A stretch of DNA of 64,000 bases from Sphagnum compactum (GCA_965153455.1 OZ234497.1:6510001-6574000), one strand, 5' to 3'; positions 47,601-61,094 are shown, numbered from the stretch's first letter. Program-made: numbers and translations. Notes: generated from the letters alone by a model not told the origin.

Positions 47601-47890
47601 TATAATTTTAAACCTTTTTGTGAAAACCTTAAGCGCATGATTTAATCAATACATTTTTTTTCACCCAACATAAAAAAAGAAAAAAAATGAATGATAATTT
47701 TGGGTGTTGTTTGATTGTAACCCCCAAAGTTGTTTAGTTTTTTATTTCAAAATAAAGTTTTAATCATGATTTTAACTTCTTATATTTTTCTAAAACTTTT
47801 AGTCCAATCTTGAATTCAGGTTTTTGGATTTTCAAAAAAAATATTTTGATTATTTCCAAAAAGAATTTAAAACTAATTTGATTCAGACAA
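44628..47890. other. Intergenic; GC-rich LTR-like block, otherwise AT-rich
   Basis: Positions 45080-46005 are clearly more GC-rich than the surroundings and contain GTTGGAAAGCTCTCGACGAG and similar stretches reminiscent of plant LTRs. Open frames within it show no protein homology. Two short related segments at about 47276 and 47453 (CATTTTTGGC-T-GGCTAAT) form a 177-bp-spaced duplication. No gene is supported. Confidence 0.4.
45080..46005. repeat. GC-rich block, possible solo LTR
   Basis: A roughly 0.9-kb block with sharp composition borders sits in very AT-rich DNA. It has no conserved protein frames. An inner GTGAGAGAATGAACCCTCAC-type inverted repeat lies near 45260-45285. A solo LTR is an inference from composition and phrase similarity. 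I could not define TG/CA ends or a target duplication. Confidence 0.25.
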
Positions 47891-47898
47891 GGTCTGGT

Positions 47899-49294
47899 TT
47901 AGTGTTGGGTGGTTTTCACTTTTTCAGAAAAACTTTTAGTTCTAGTTTTTGGGGGCAGGTTTTGAAAACTACCCTTTTTAAAATCCCATTTATGAGAACC
48001 TCCTCGGTTTTCAAAATTTAAAAAAAATTCCGATTAGGTGGTTTTCAAGGTTAACAATTCTCATAAAATTTGAACAGTCAATTTTTAAAAACAATCCTCA
48101 CAAATCGGTTTTCACAAATCATGGTTTTTTGTTATATATATATATATAACATTTTTATGGTTTTTATGTGTTTCTTTTTTTACGATCAACGTTTTTTTTT
48201 GGTGAAATTTTGCATTATTGCAAAATGAAAAAATAAGTTACAATAAATTCAAAGTGTTTTTGTTTCTTTTTTTTTCAAAAAATTGACCAAAAAAGTAAGG
48301 GGAAAAAACATTATTTGCCACCTTTAGATTGTGTGCTTCTAGAGGTAGCTAAAAGGTAGGGTAAACTAGCCCATCATCAAACACTAGCCTATCACCGAAC
48401 GTTTTGGAAGATTTTTCTCAATTCTTCTCCATTTTGAGTGATTTAAAATGTTATAGGAATGTCTTCTCAAGTTTTTCAAACTATCTTGGAAATGCAAAGT
48501 CACATGAATAACCAAAAGTGCTAATACATTTTTTCGAATTACAAAACGCGTTTTTTTCCATTTTTTTCATTTTGACCTCTACTACTTCATTAGTGCATAA
48601 CTTTTTCATTCTTTGTTCAAATTGACCAATTTAAATTGCTCTAAAATCACCATTTTAAGTCTACTAATCATCTTTTAGCTCTTGAGGTGTCCAGAAATAG
48701 GTTGAGTTGTTTGATCGAGAATTTTTGTAAAACAACCCCTCCTACTTGGGGGGGCCATAACTTTTTCACCTTTGGTCCATTTTTGTTGATTTTTTGTGCG
48801 ATAGATGCACAAAAAGGAGGGTTCCATCTGGTCTTTGGACACCATAAACAATGGGCCCTTGTTGCAAAAATGGCAAGAAATCCTACCTTAAGTGTACTAT
48901 GATCAACCTCTCTACCATAACATGATTTTTTTAAAAATTAGCTTTTTGATTATCTTGTGGTTAAACCTAGCTAAATCTTCATTTATTATGGCAGCCACCT
49001 CTATAAATGATAACTTTCATTTTTTTAACTTCTTTTTTTCTTTTTACTTTTTTATTTTTTACCGTGAAAATCGGGTCCTTTTCAAAATGTGAGAACTAGT
49101 CTAATTCTCAAATTGGATGCTAGGTGAAAACCTAGGCGATTCACATTGGGAAGTTTTCACCTTTAGTGAAAACCTTCAATCCGGTTTTCATGGTGGTCCT
49201 CATTGCTAATTTTCATTGGCAAGTTCTCACTAAAAATTGGATTGAAAACCAACACCATTTTTCAACCGACGAGTGATAACTACCCAACACTAGT
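47899..49294. mobile_element. Non-autonomous hAT-type TIR element, about 1.4 kb
   Basis: The left end TAGTGTTGGGTGGTTTTCAC and right end GTGATAACTACCCAACACTA are inverted repeats (18 of 20 bp by eye) beginning TAGNG, as hAT ends do. The flanking 8-mers GTCTGGTT and GTCCAATT agree at 5 of 8 positions, so a decayed target duplication is possible. The same terminus occurs at the right end of the hAT transposase remnant at 31002-31019. The interior is AT-rich and non-coding and includes block 48355-48890, which is duplicated at 52010-52560. Confidence 0.65.
48355..48890. repeat. 540-bp dispersed repeat, copy 1
   Basis: It matches 52010-52560 in the same orientation with several long identical stretches (CAATTCTTCTCCATTTTGAG, then TGATTTAAAATGTTATA; TTCGAATTACAAAAC; GATAGATGCAC / CTAGATGCACC). 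It lies inside the hAT-type element 47899-49294. Confidence 0.75.
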
Positions 49295-52200
49295 CCAATT
49301 CCATTTTTATTAAACACAATGTAATCAAGAAAAAAAAGTGTAATTAATTTGTCCACCTAGTGCACACACCCCATTATGAAAATTATGTGCAACTAATTAA
49401 ATGAAAAAACTTGATTAAAATGTAAGGCCAAGTTTATATGTTTTTCAATATAATTGTACTTATTTACTTAGAAAAAGACCTAAACCTTCTTCCCCTAGTT
49501 CAAATTTCAATTTAAAGTTCCAAGAAAACTTGAAACCTTCGATCCAAAAACCTTCAAACTTAAACTTATAATCTTATTTGAACCTAGTAAAATCCAAGAT
49601 CTTACTAAGACTGGTAACCCTCCCCAAACCCGCCTACATAGGCTTAATGTCACTAGTAATTACCACCAAAGAAAGAATAAAAAATGAAAGGTACTTTGGG
49701 TGTTGTTTGTGATTATTGAAATTTCACTTGATTATTAATTCATTTTATTATCTTTCATTCCTCTCTGTAAGTATGGACATAAAATTTGGGACTAAATGTC
49801 TACGGTAACACCCCATGAGCACAATCTCGAAATAAACACCCTTTGATGAGGAGGCAAGGGTAGATTATAGTAACCTTAAGGTTGGGGGAGATATTTGAAC
49901 AATGTGTGTTTAATGACAAGCTTGTAGGGAGGCTTAAAAAGATTAGTTTCATGTGGCATCTAGTCATAGACATTGTGTTTTGGATATTGGTGGAGAGGAA
50001 TGATCTTGTGTTTAACTAAATCAAAAGAGATGGATTCAATACCAAGTTTAATTTACTATGTGGAGTCATTTCCTAGATTGTGGGAAGTTGGCTTGGAAAG
50101 AAAATTTCTATAGAATTAACAATGCACTAAAGAAGTTGCCATTTTGTTTAAGCATATTTTTAAACTTATTCTTCAAAAATATTTTTGGGAAATTTCAGAT
50201 TTTTCAGGCATATTCCTGAAAAACATTTCTAAAAACTTCAAAAAAAATTTAAGCATGTTTCTTAAGGACATTTTAAGAAACTTTAAAAAACTTCCCTTAT
50301 TATTTATTATTCATAACACCTTATCATTTCCCATAATAATAACAACCTTAGTTTAGCAAAATTTGCAAATCATATCTATTCACAACATGTATATACACAC
50401 ATTACTTGCCATGATTGCCACCTAAAAAAACAATGGAAATTTTCAAGCTTTTAAATGGAGGTATCAAAACCCATTTAAAACATTTTTCACACATTCATCA
50501 ACAAAAGTGAAGGAATGCGTTTGGAAACCATCACCCCACATCTCAAACCTATTTTGATGAATAATATATTATTCTTCCCAACCTATTTGTTTGTATCCAA
50601 GATTGAAATTTCATGTTTTCCACAATATCAAAATGTAACAAGGTTGAAAGAATTTCCAATTGAATTGCAACAACCTTTGGAAAAATCTCAACTACAAAAA
50701 ACTATGGTCGTAAATAACTAGTAAGTAATCAAAAGACATGTGAATAAAATCTTAATACAAAAACTATGGTAGCAAGTAGGAAAGTAAGTGAACAAGAGAG
50801 GTAGAGGGAGAAGTTCAATTGCAAACAACCTTAGTAGTAGGTAGGTAAGCACATACGCAAATAAAAAACATAGGAAGACAATTTGATTACAAAAAAATAT
50901 GGCAATTGGCAAGGAAATAAGAGAGGTGTCCCATTAAAGTTCGTACAATATGTAAAGGGATCTCACCTGTTGCAACCATATTGTATGGATGTGAAGTTAA
51001 AGGAATATAAAATCAAAGGTTGGGTTTTAAGGTTTGAATATGTGAAATCCCCAAGGCTAGAAAAATTTGTCAATGTGATTACATTAGTTGTTGGTTGGGG
51101 GAACTTGCAACTTAACCCCCGAGTGTGAACATGGGAGGATGCATTAGTCCTATTCACTTAAACTACCAATCATGGGAGGAAGATGCAAAGGTGTGTGTCA
51201 AGGAATTTCAAGGCCAACCAAAAATAAGAGGAGGAGTTTGCATCACATTAGAACCAAGCTAGTGTGGTCCAAGGTCTGGGAGAAGGATAGGGCTAAACTT
51301 TCGTATGGTCTTTATAGCATAAAACAATTGTGATTAATACTTGAAGATAAAAAATTAATCATCTCATGGAGGACAATTTCCCCCTTTGTGGAAATGGTGT
51401 GATAGAATCTAAACTCCATTGCCTCTAGGAGTGAAGCCAAGTGCAAATGGCTTGGCATTAGACCATTAATATCATCAACATATTTCAAGCGTTTCAAAGA
51501 GGTGTAGGTAGAGGAAGAAACTATCGGTTGAACAAAGTTTTGAGGAATTGTTGTATTGGGCACCACTAATGGGCATATCAACTTTTGTATTGAGAGTGAA
51601 TGCATTTTTATTCTTTTGCATCTCCACCCACACCTTCTATTTGGGCCTTTAATTAATGTTTACTACATCCAACATAAAATGTTAATTATTTCCCCTTTCT
51701 CTCATGAGAACGAGAAGTTAGGGTGGTGGCCTTTCCATTGAAAACCCGCACTTTCAACTTTGGAAATTTGTGTCCTAATTGCTTTTGACTTCATATGTTC
51801 CAAATTTGCAATTCAACTTTGCAAGGCTTGCAAGCTCCAACCTTAGCTACACCTTCTGCATGAACATTTTAATCTTAATGAAAAGGAACCTCAACTAGAA
51901 CCCTATTTGAAACCTTTGCACCTATTGGGAAGGCCATGTTAATGGAAAGCAATTAGACCAAGGTGCAGCTATTTGATGGATATAATTTATTAAATAATTT
52001 AAATGAATTAGGGTAAATCAGCCCATCATTAAATGCCCGCCTATGACCAAACACTTTGGCAGATTTTTTTCAATTCTTCTCCATTTTGAGTGATTTAAAA
52101 TGTTATAAGAGTGCCTTCTCAAGCTTTACAAATCCTCTTTGAAATGCAAAGCCAAATGACCAGCCAAAAAAGAGCAATAAAGAAAATATGTTTCTTCGAA

Positions 52201-53960
52201 TTACAAAACACATTTTTTTTCATTTTGACCCTTTTTACTTTCAAACTTCATAACTTTCTTATTTCTTCTTCATTTTAAGCATTTTAAAGTGTTATAAGAC
52301 ACCACCTGAAGTTCTATAAGTCATCTTTGAACTCTAATAACAACATAGTAACATGCAAGGAATTTTTTGGGTGTTCGATAATTGGCATTTGTAACTTTCG
52401 GTGGTTTGTTGTTTTTTGAGTTGTTGATCCCTTTTACTTTGGGGGGCGTAGCTTTCTCAATTCTATTTCATTTCTAACGATTTTTAGTGCGCTAGATGCA
52501 CCAATAGGAAGGGTTCAAGTTTTGTTTCAATACCCAAAACAATGGAGTCCTCCCCTTGAATTCAGCATGCCCTGATGCTTAAGTGTTCAATCATCGACCA
52601 ATCTACCCTACCATGTAAGTGCCACCATATGGGCCAATACCTATGGTCAACTACTTTATTTTTACTAACCTTTTTGGAGATCACGATGTCTCCACAATTT
52701 ATGCCCAGCCTAGGCCACAATTTATGATGAACTTAATTTGGACTACTAATTCTTCTAAACCAATGAAGAATTGCAAGATGTATCCAATAGACCTTTTGGG
52801 GTTGGGTGGAGGGAGGGCAGGATGTTGGATTTTGTTGTTCCCAATGTGTTCCCACCAAATTCCAATTAAGTTCCCAACCTATTCCCTAAGTGTTCTACAA
52901 CATGTTCCCAATGGCACTTCATCCCGCATGCTTTATCCAAAATCATCCTCTTGGAATCTATTCTATAGGTGGGCACATACCACATATTACTTATATGTTT
53001 CTATATTTGATGTGAATACTTGTATACTGGGGAGCCTGCAAAGTTTCCATTTTTTTGTGTGATGGGCCAATCAAAGAGGCTCATCTTAGTATGGAAATTT
53101 CCTGAATTTGGAAGGCACCCCACATCTAATGAATATATATGGATCACACTAACATAAACATGTGTAGACTATGTATATTTACAAGTCCAAACTCAGTGTT
53201 ATACCATTTGGCTGTAGTTTGTCTGAAGTCCCGTGTACAGGCCATTCTTGGTTGGTGGAGATACTATTGGTACTTTTTCATCAAATTCTCTTGACCTCTA
53301 CATAACTCAAAAACACTTCTTGTGTTGGCTGAACCACCAACTCCAAACACGTTAAATAAGACTCATAATAAGATGGTTTGAACAGATATAACTACCATCA
53401 AATGAAAATTGCTCAGCATCTCCAAGCTCCATACACCACACACCAAACCAATGGGAAAATGACAAAATCAAACAAAACGTCTGTAATAGGTCAAACCAGA
53501 GGTATTTACAGAGCTGTTGTGAGTGGTAACATTATCATGAGTGCAGTCATAAAACCTTATGAGAGCCAAATGAGTCTCACAAAGTGTCAGACCATCACAA
53601 ATAGCAGTGATGAGCTGCCATGAATACCCAGTGACTTCATCCACTCCTGACAGTGGATGTAGATAAGTATACAATCAATCCACCCAAGATTTTGGGAAAA
53701 CCATTATCTCGAACAGCTCTAAAAGATGAGGAACTGGGCAGATCACTGTCTATCAAGCTGGTACAAGATCCATATCCCTTTGCAGTTCCATGATACTGTA
53801 ATCTCTAACCTTTCAAATAATTTAACATATGTTTCAGCATGACTGTATGTAGATAGCACTCTCAAGACTTAAGAATGCAAACAAGGAACCTTGCAGAGAT
53901 TTATGAAAACAACACACAATACAAAAGACTTGCTCCAATGGTGCCTGCAAGTTCCACTCT
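49295..53960. other. Intergenic; no supported gene
   Basis: AT-rich, no homologous frame. It contains the second copy of the dispersed repeat (52010-52560). A 147-codon frame at 52619-53062 (MPPYGPIPMVNYFIF) has no family I recognise. The last 100-300 bp before 53961 is probably 3' UTR of the selenium-binding protein gene. Confidence 0.5.
52010..52560. repeat. 540-bp dispersed repeat, copy 2
   Basis: Counterpart of 48355-48890, same strand, about 3.65 kb away. The hAT-type terminal repeats are not found around this copy, so either the repeat is independent of that element or this copy lost its ends. Confidence 0.72.
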
Positions 53961-56900
53961 TTATACCCAGATATCAGAGGTGCAGTCACCTCCAGGGTAG
54001 CGTGTTTCATGAGCAAGTGCAGGACCTTCAGGTTCATCCCCAAAATCAACAAAAAAATTTGGGTTTAAAGACAAACCACCTTTCTCCGTGTTGACATCAA
54101 TTAGAAGCATATGGGAGCCTTTCTCAGTCAGTGATGGGTAGAACTGATGATCCCAGGCACTGAAGAGGGAGTTTGTGACGTATAGACGCTTTCCATCCAA
54201 ACTCAATTGAATCATTTGGGGCCCTCCTCTCAACGTCTTTCCCTGAACACTCCTCCAGTCATGTTATTCCTCTGCTTGGGAATACTACTGGTCTTCAGAA
54301 GCAATGGAAACCAACAAAGAACATATTGTGCAAGTTGAAGAAGAAAACACTTACTTGGATATCAGGCACAGTTGATTGCCAAACTTCACCACCACTTTCC
54401 TCTACCCAGACATCTCCTCCTTTGCGGATTAGCCCACCAACCCACAGTTGGCCTGTTAGGACTGGATTGGCAGGATCTTCAATGTTATATTGCCTGACAT
54501 CACCATGTAGCCAGTTGGAGAAGTACAGGAAGCGATCATCAAGTGAAATGAGAAAGTCAGTGATCAGGCCTGGCATTTGAGGCAATATCCAGTTCTGCAC
54601 CTGCAAAGCTGGCACCGATATTGCTACCTGTCCCATAGATTGACATCACAAAAGTTATTCCCCCATTGTGAAGATTAAAGAGATTTGAAAAGCTAGACCA
54701 ATACTGATTCCATGCTTGCATTAGTAGAGCTTTCAAGTAGTTAATTTGAGAATAAGTTCATCACCTGAGTATCCCATGTTTCATCATCTTTCTTAAAAAA
54801 GCGCACCATTGTACTGCTGAGTGCACACCCAACATATCCTGTAGCTTTGTTTGGGTCATGTAAAAATCTTATCTGCACCCGCATGCATGAGTCAGAACTT
54901 GCCTGCTTGAAAACCTTACATTAGTTTTGAACGCTCTGTCAACCAACCATGCAGACAGCCTCAATGCAAATCCAACAAGTGACCCCTCTCAGCATGTCTC
55001 TACTTTACACCCTTGAATCACAGAATGATTCTCCCATACATGGATTCACAACTATGTGTATGCCTTTTCCCTCATAGCAAAAGGTCACCAAGCACCTGAT
55101 TGCAACATGATTCCCCCCCCAAGATAAAGCCAGGATCACACAGTTCCTCAGACCTGCCAGGGTAATCTTGTGGTTCACCCCGGTTGCTTCTGTAACATTA
55201 GCTAAAGGATCACTGAGGTGACAAATTCTTCCAGTTTGACCAAAAACTATGAGGTCCCACAAAACTAAACCCAAATTAAGAGCTCAACAAGTATGTCTGA
55301 TCATACCTCAAGGGGGATAAGGCCAGTGTTTCCCAAATCAATTTTCTGCTTGATGGTGCCCTGGGGCCAATTGTAAACAAACAAGTGTCTCCCATAGAGG
55401 CCATTTGCCACATCGTTCGGGTTGAATCCCTTTGTAAATGCCAGAGGTGCACCCCATGAGGAACTTATCATAATGTTGTGGCGTGGTTGATACCAGAAGT
55501 CATAGCCAAAGTCAGGGCTGTTTCCAGGTTTCTCCCATCTGCAAACAATCCATTCCCAACAAAGCAGCAGCAGAGGTCATAAGAAAATGGAAAACCAATA
55601 TCTACAATTGTGTTGGCATTGACTCAACATCAACCAAGTGCCCAATCGGAGGACCTGACAAGGCAGTAACATGAACAGAACTTGCACCCTCCCAAATCCT
55701 GTTTGGTGAGAAATTCAGCTTGAAAGACAAATAAATGGACTAAATATGGCTATGAGGGTTGTGGCAGCAAGGATCACAACTGCATGAAGGAATTTGAGTT
55801 GTTTCCAATAGGTCTGGAAAAGAAACAGAAGCAGTAGAAAAGGGTTTTATGATGGTAATAGCAAACCTTCCTTTCACATCAAAATGAGAGTCAAGGAGGA
55901 GGAAGCCAGCGCCTTCAGCATGGCCCTCTTTATCACCCATGCAAGATACCATAACATCACCATTGGCCAGGCAGTGAGCAGAGTGTGGGAAGGCCAGCCC
56001 TGTCTTGTTTGATATCTCTTCTGGCTCCACCACCTTGTGCAGCACTGGTGCCAGTGGGTTGGCAGCTGTGTCCACTATATATATCCGTGATGATCTGGCA
56101 CAACCAATTCCTCACATCAGTTTCAAATTACACCACAAACATTGACACTGGAGAAACCCCACCGCCTTCGCATCTGGGCATTATCCAATTTCTACACTGA
56201 CTGCAAATTTACTCAAATCTCCTAGCAACCAATCACCTCAGTCTCCTATTGCATCTCAAGATTGCAGCTCAATAGAACACAAGTATAAAGAAAGTTTGCT
56301 GGTAAGACAAAACTGTCATGAATCAAGGTGCAAAGAGAAGCAGGTGATAAAGAGGCAAAGGTGGCCAGTGCATACACAAGGGAAGGGAGGACAAGGAAGC
56401 GCCGCTGGGCACCAGGGTCCCCATGACATGAGCTACAGGCATTCCAGCCACTGTGGTGGAGCTCATCGCCAAGGTGGGTGGTAGGCAGACGGTGCACCAC
56501 CTTCGAGTAGGTGGGTGACTCAGGATCCGCATCAATGGTTGCCAAGTAGTCAGGCTTCTCAATACCAGTCCCTGCACAAGCAACAGCTTTTCAGATGGGA
56601 AAGAGAGCTGCATAAGCACAGAGCTTCTCAATAATTTCTTTACCAGCTGCTTTGTGTCTTTGAATCCATGCTTTTTTGAGTTAGATGTACATGATAAATC
56701 TGTCCTCATGCTAAGAATTCAATGTGCTGCCTTTTTCACTCAACATGCAGCAAATTGGGAAAGCAGATCTACTTCAAAGTCTTCAGATTTTGCACTACTG
56801 TCTGACAAACCATCAAGCCAACACTCAACACGAATCATCAAGTCTCTCTCCAGCAAAAGAATGAAGTTCTAAGGATGACTAGGGTAGACTAGCAGTGGTG

Positions 56901-57103
56901 CCAGGGGGAGAGAGATGGCCACCTGAGTACACAGCAGTGACATACAGAATCTTCTCTCGAGGTCCCAGTTTCAAGGCGTCTAGTGGAGTTGCATAGCCGG
57001 GCCCTGAATTCTCATCATGGCAACAGTGAGCTTTGCTTCCGTTTTCAGAAGATGGCTGAGTAGTTGCACTCGACAAGCCATTCTTTTCCAATGCGCTCGC
57101 CAT
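53961..57103 (-). CDS. SBP1: Selenium-binding protein 1 / methanethiol oxidase (SBP56 family)
   Basis: This conserved cytosolic family binds selenium or heavy metals. The animal and bacterial members oxidise methanethiol, and plant SBP1 is linked to sulfur, selenium and cadmium stress. Seven-exon model: 57103-56923, 56571-56376, 56094-55867, 55538-55307, 54872-54765, 54627-54355, 54242-53961 (1500 nt, 499 aa; Arabidopsis SBP1 is 490). All phases join. Signatures: [11 protein letters not shown] and [14 protein letters not shown] (exon 1); [17 protein letters not shown] with the CxxC (about residues 106-109); [20 protein letters not shown] (exon 3); [10 protein letters not shown] and SSWGAP (exon 4); [16 protein letters not shown] (exon 5); [20 protein letters not shown] (exon 6); [12 protein letters not shown] and [13 protein letters not shown] at the end. 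The N-terminal 25 residues and the [17 protein letters not shown] loop are variable. It is complete and looks functional. Confidence 0.97.
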
Positions 57104-57960
57104 TGTCTCTTCCCCGGCTTCTTCTTACCTGGAGTCTCCTTTATAATTCTCTCTCCTCTTGTAAACTCCCTCTGGTCTTTACTCAAGAAATTCACCAACA
57201 ACCTGCACCGGCCTGTCTCGCAACGAAACAAGAATACAGCTCAGACTCTCACAAAACCCTCTCCCGACCCATTCTTCCACTTCCACAAGCATCAAGAATT
57301 AGGTCTCAAACAAAACACTTCACTGCAGAGTAACTTCCTTTCTCATCTTTTGACCCATAGCTTGTACAACAGATTAATTTTTAATCCCAAATGATTCAAC
57401 TTGTCGGTCGATCGATCATCGATACTTTTTCCTTTATAATTGTGCTTTGCAATCAATGCGGTTTTCAGGATATGCTTGAAAACTCTATAGTCGATGGGCT
57501 GCTTGCTCGATCATGCAAGAAATTGTGCGTGAGCAGAAGCCACAAAAAAAATAAAAAAGACAAGGAAGAAAAAAGTCACAGGTCATTAACGATCAGCACT
57601 TACCTATCCGAGTAGTAGGTACTGATGATCACGACGACAACGACAACGACGAAGAAGATTAGTACGTTGGGACACGAGAGAGAGACAGAGACAGAGACCA
57701 CTGCCGCTACTGTGTCAGTGCAAGTCCCCGCGACAGTGTGGAACGAAATGCATTGTAGTGCTTTTTGCATGGACGAGTACTCGTCCGCTGTGCTGCTGCT
57801 GAGTGGGACGAGTGCGCAGGTCATGTGCGCCACTCCCAATGCACTGAATGTGGTCAGCTTTTTGTATTACCTCCCTTTGCGCGATATTAGGCGGTCCGTC
57901 TGCATGTATGTAGCAGTGAATGAGGTAGGTACCGTGCATCTGGCTGCGAATTAGGTCAGT
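57104..57960 (-). promoter_or_regulatory. 5' region of the selenium-binding protein gene
   Basis: TATAAAGG-type boxes on the minus strand lie near 57139-57146 and 57431-57438. The nearer one is only about 40 bp from the ATG, so the distal one is the better core-promoter candidate. Positions 57600-57950 are more GC-rich than the flanks and open in several frames, consistent with promoter or CpG-rich sequence rather than a second gene. Confidence 0.3.
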
Positions 57961-60425
57961 AGGTACTTACTCTCCATTTGGCTCCCAATTTCACCACCCT
58001 TGGTTTTGTTTGTTTGCTTGTTTGTTTGGTTTTGTTTACTTTTTTTAAAAGGTGGTAAATTTCTTTGCTTTTTTTTAATTTGTTTGTTTTGTTTGCATGC
58101 TTTTTGGCGAAAAAAAGGTGATATTTCTTTGCTTGATTTTATCCGTTTGTTGCCCCCACATGGATAGTTCCGGATAAGGACTATCGCCTCGGTAAGAAAT
58201 TTTCAACTTTTATTTTAAGTTAGTTAGTTTCACATTGATAGAAGTTGGTTTTTTTTTTTTGAGTGGGATGGAGGTTGACAGATTAGGGTTATGGGGATTC
58301 AAAATGTTCAATTTAGTATTTTTTTTCTTTGGCCCCCCTCCCCCTCGCACCTCCCTTCTTCAATTTCTTGCAACGGTATTGAATGCACCTATGCCGCATC
58401 AGTCTTGAGGGAATTGAATGCACCTATGCCACACAAAGTCAAAGCTTCTCTTTCATGAGACTCCACTACTATCTATCATCATGCAAGTAAAATTAGCCTT
58501 TTGTTTTGCACATGTTTAGATACATACATATACATGCATAAGTATAAGTGAAAAGCATTGTTAGCCTTTGTCATTGTAGATGTTGCCTTTTTCATCTTGC
58601 ACGGTTATTACAACTATGAATCTCTTGTGTCTTTTGGCCTTCTATTGCTCCCTTCTATAAACCTTCACAAAATGTTATACAAACACATAAATTTGGAGGT
58701 TGTGGATGGTGTGGCAATTTGAACTTTCTTAACACATTTATGTTTTTCTTTTGCAGAGGGCAAACAAGAAGACACTTCTAGATTATGTTTATAGGGTGGA
58801 AAAAAAGAAGACATTTCCATTTTTCATGGGGCAAAAAAGAAGAATACCCACTAAATCTCTTTTTCTCTTTATCTCCTCACACACACTCTCAAGAAAGTCA
58901 TTTTCTTTTATTATTGCCACACCATGCACAATGCACCTTGGTTGTGTCTCATGTTTTGTCACTTCTTCTATAGTCAATCCAGCTTTTCCTCAATTTCCAG
59001 GACAAACAATACCATGTAATGGATTCTTGAACTCCCAACAACAAGCTTGTAGACATTTCAGATCCCTACACGTGACTTCTTCACAAGGAGGACTAGGTAA
59101 AAAAACCTTAACTCATTGTTTCCGAAAGTTTGTTTGGCATGCTGATGTTGTGTTTTTGGATTATTTTGAAGTGTCCTGTCACCAATTTTTAATTTTTCCC
59201 TTGTAAAATTATCAAAAATTTCAAAGTATTATTTCTGAGGTGGTAGTATGGCAACATTAGTTTCAAACGTGAGTAGGAAAAGAGGTGCACCTTTCAATGT
59301 TATTTAGATCATCAACATTTAGTAGAAAATGGTAGGTGGTTGTTTTGAAGGTCTTATTATGAATAGATACGAATCCTATGACGCCCTCAGTAGTCTTTCA
59401 AGTATATACACTATGACTTGATAGATGCATGTGGTTTCAGGATAGTAACTTTGATGGTTGGTTCGAATTTTGTCATTACCTTTTTTCCAAGACTAAATGT
59501 TGGGTCATTTATTCGCATTTAGAATTTTGGAGTCACTTTCAATAATAAATTTGAACACAAGGACTGGGGTTTTATCTTAAAGGTCGGGACAAGCACCACA
59601 ATAGACTAAATCAATCCATTTCCTATCACATTACAATTTGTTCCGATGCATTCCATACATGAATTTATGCAATGACCATACTTGGAAGAATTGGGCATTC
59701 TAAAGGTTGTGGTCACTGGTTTTACAGTAGGTCTTCAAAAGTTTTTCATTTTAGTGGTCATTGATGGTTTGGGTCCCAAGAATATGTATGCATTTTCCTT
59801 CTTTCCTAAGTTTTATGCATAATACAACCAACTTGTTGAATGTATACACTAGCAAGCCTACAATAGCCTTCGTCAAGAATGTTGCAAATGTTGTCTATGA
59901 CAAAAACAATTAGTTACGCACTTCTCAATAATATTTTTGATTCCAACACTTGACATTGTTATAGTACAAAAGTTGATCAAGGTGCATAACAAGAGGATTG
60001 AAGCACAAGATTTCACCGTCAAGAAATCAAGATACGTTGCATTTTTCAACTTTCTTTCTGTGATCTCATTAGATTTTCTAGCTTTCATATCACAAGGTTG
60101 TTGAAATTTCAAATTGTGAATGTTGGATTGTACACCTAAAGAACCATAATTTTGACTTGTTCAAACATACAACTAATGTTAATAATCCAAAATTCAACCA
60201 AAAAACCAAACATGGTTTTTCCACATAAGTTTGGCTTTCTTAAAATTCGAGTTTTCGTTTAAATGGCTTAGAAAAATCTAGGGGAATTAGGTGTTACAAT
60301 ACCTAAAAAAGTAAAACAAGATGTTGTGGGAAGCAATCTTTGTAATAAGAGGAGTTGAGTGTGGTGTGGTTTTTTTTTCAATTTTTTAATTTTAGTACAA
60401 CAATATTGTTCATTTATCTTTTTTG
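57961..60425. other. Intergenic; no supported gene
   Basis: It contains TTTG/TTTGC repeats at 58000-58100. A 151-codon frame (58751-59206) has no recognisable homology. No RNA gene or transposon coding remnant was identified. Confidence 0.45.
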
Positions 60426-60482
60426 TTAAAATGACATCTTCTGAGGGATAGATGTTTGTTAAAGTGAAAAAACAACTTCACA

Positions 60483-60992
60483 TTGGATTTTTTAATTGGA
60501 TTTCGTGTGGAAAATTGTGTCATTACAAGTTATGGCAAGCTCAATATTCTTGTGGGGGCTTCTTATTTTGAAAACATCTACAACAAATGCTATACGCCAT
60601 CCCTAACAAATCGAGATGTTGGATTCTATTGCTATACATGTAAGGCCACAATTCCAATACAAACCCAAGCATGAATTGCATGCAAAATTAAACATGAAAG
60701 TGGTTGGGAATTTCATTGTGTATTATTTGATCATGATCTTGGAACCCTTTAGGATTTCATAAAGATGGAAGGTTTTTTCCTTTGATTGTTTCGTGATAAG
60801 AAATCCAAAGGGAAATTCATTTTGAGCCCTATAGCTAAAGTCATTGGATTTTATACTCTAAAAAAAGTTATCAACAAAGATGCAAAATCAACAGGTGCAA
60901 AAGAAGGAACTAAGCACAGGAAGTCCAAAGAAATGGAAGTTAAAAAGTCCAAAGTTGCAAAAGAAACCAAAGCGGTTTGTAGTTCTTGTTAA
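60483..60992 (+). pseudogene. Possible RPA1-like (replication factor A C-terminal) fragment
   Basis: In one frame with two stops, NRDVGFYCYTCKATIP is followed after a TGA by IACKIKHESGWEFHCVLFDH and DLGTL. This pattern (C-x2-C, then a beta-rich DE-TG-like turn and LFD) resembles the zinc-ribbon OB fold of RPA large-subunit C-termini. A lysine-rich tail follows (60786-60990). RPA-like genes are carried by plant Helitrons, and the next remnants downstream are Helitron-type, which supports the reading. Motif support is modest. Confidence 0.4.
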
Positions 60993-61094
60993 GCTTTTCT
61001 TAATTTGTTTGAAAAACTTCAAAGCCCTTCATGTACGTAATAATTTTTTTGTGGACTGTCCATATTGTGCATGTGCATATAAAGTGTAAACCGT

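Noticed and set aside
52619-53062. 147-codon frame MPPYGPIPMVNYFIF...
   Set aside because: No family recognised, no introns or neighbours to support it, and it adjoins a dispersed repeat. Left as unsupported.
57625-57954. 109-codon frame upstream of the selenium-binding protein gene
   Set aside because: It is low-complexity (poly-Thr, ETET), sits in the promoter of a minus-strand gene, and shows no homology.
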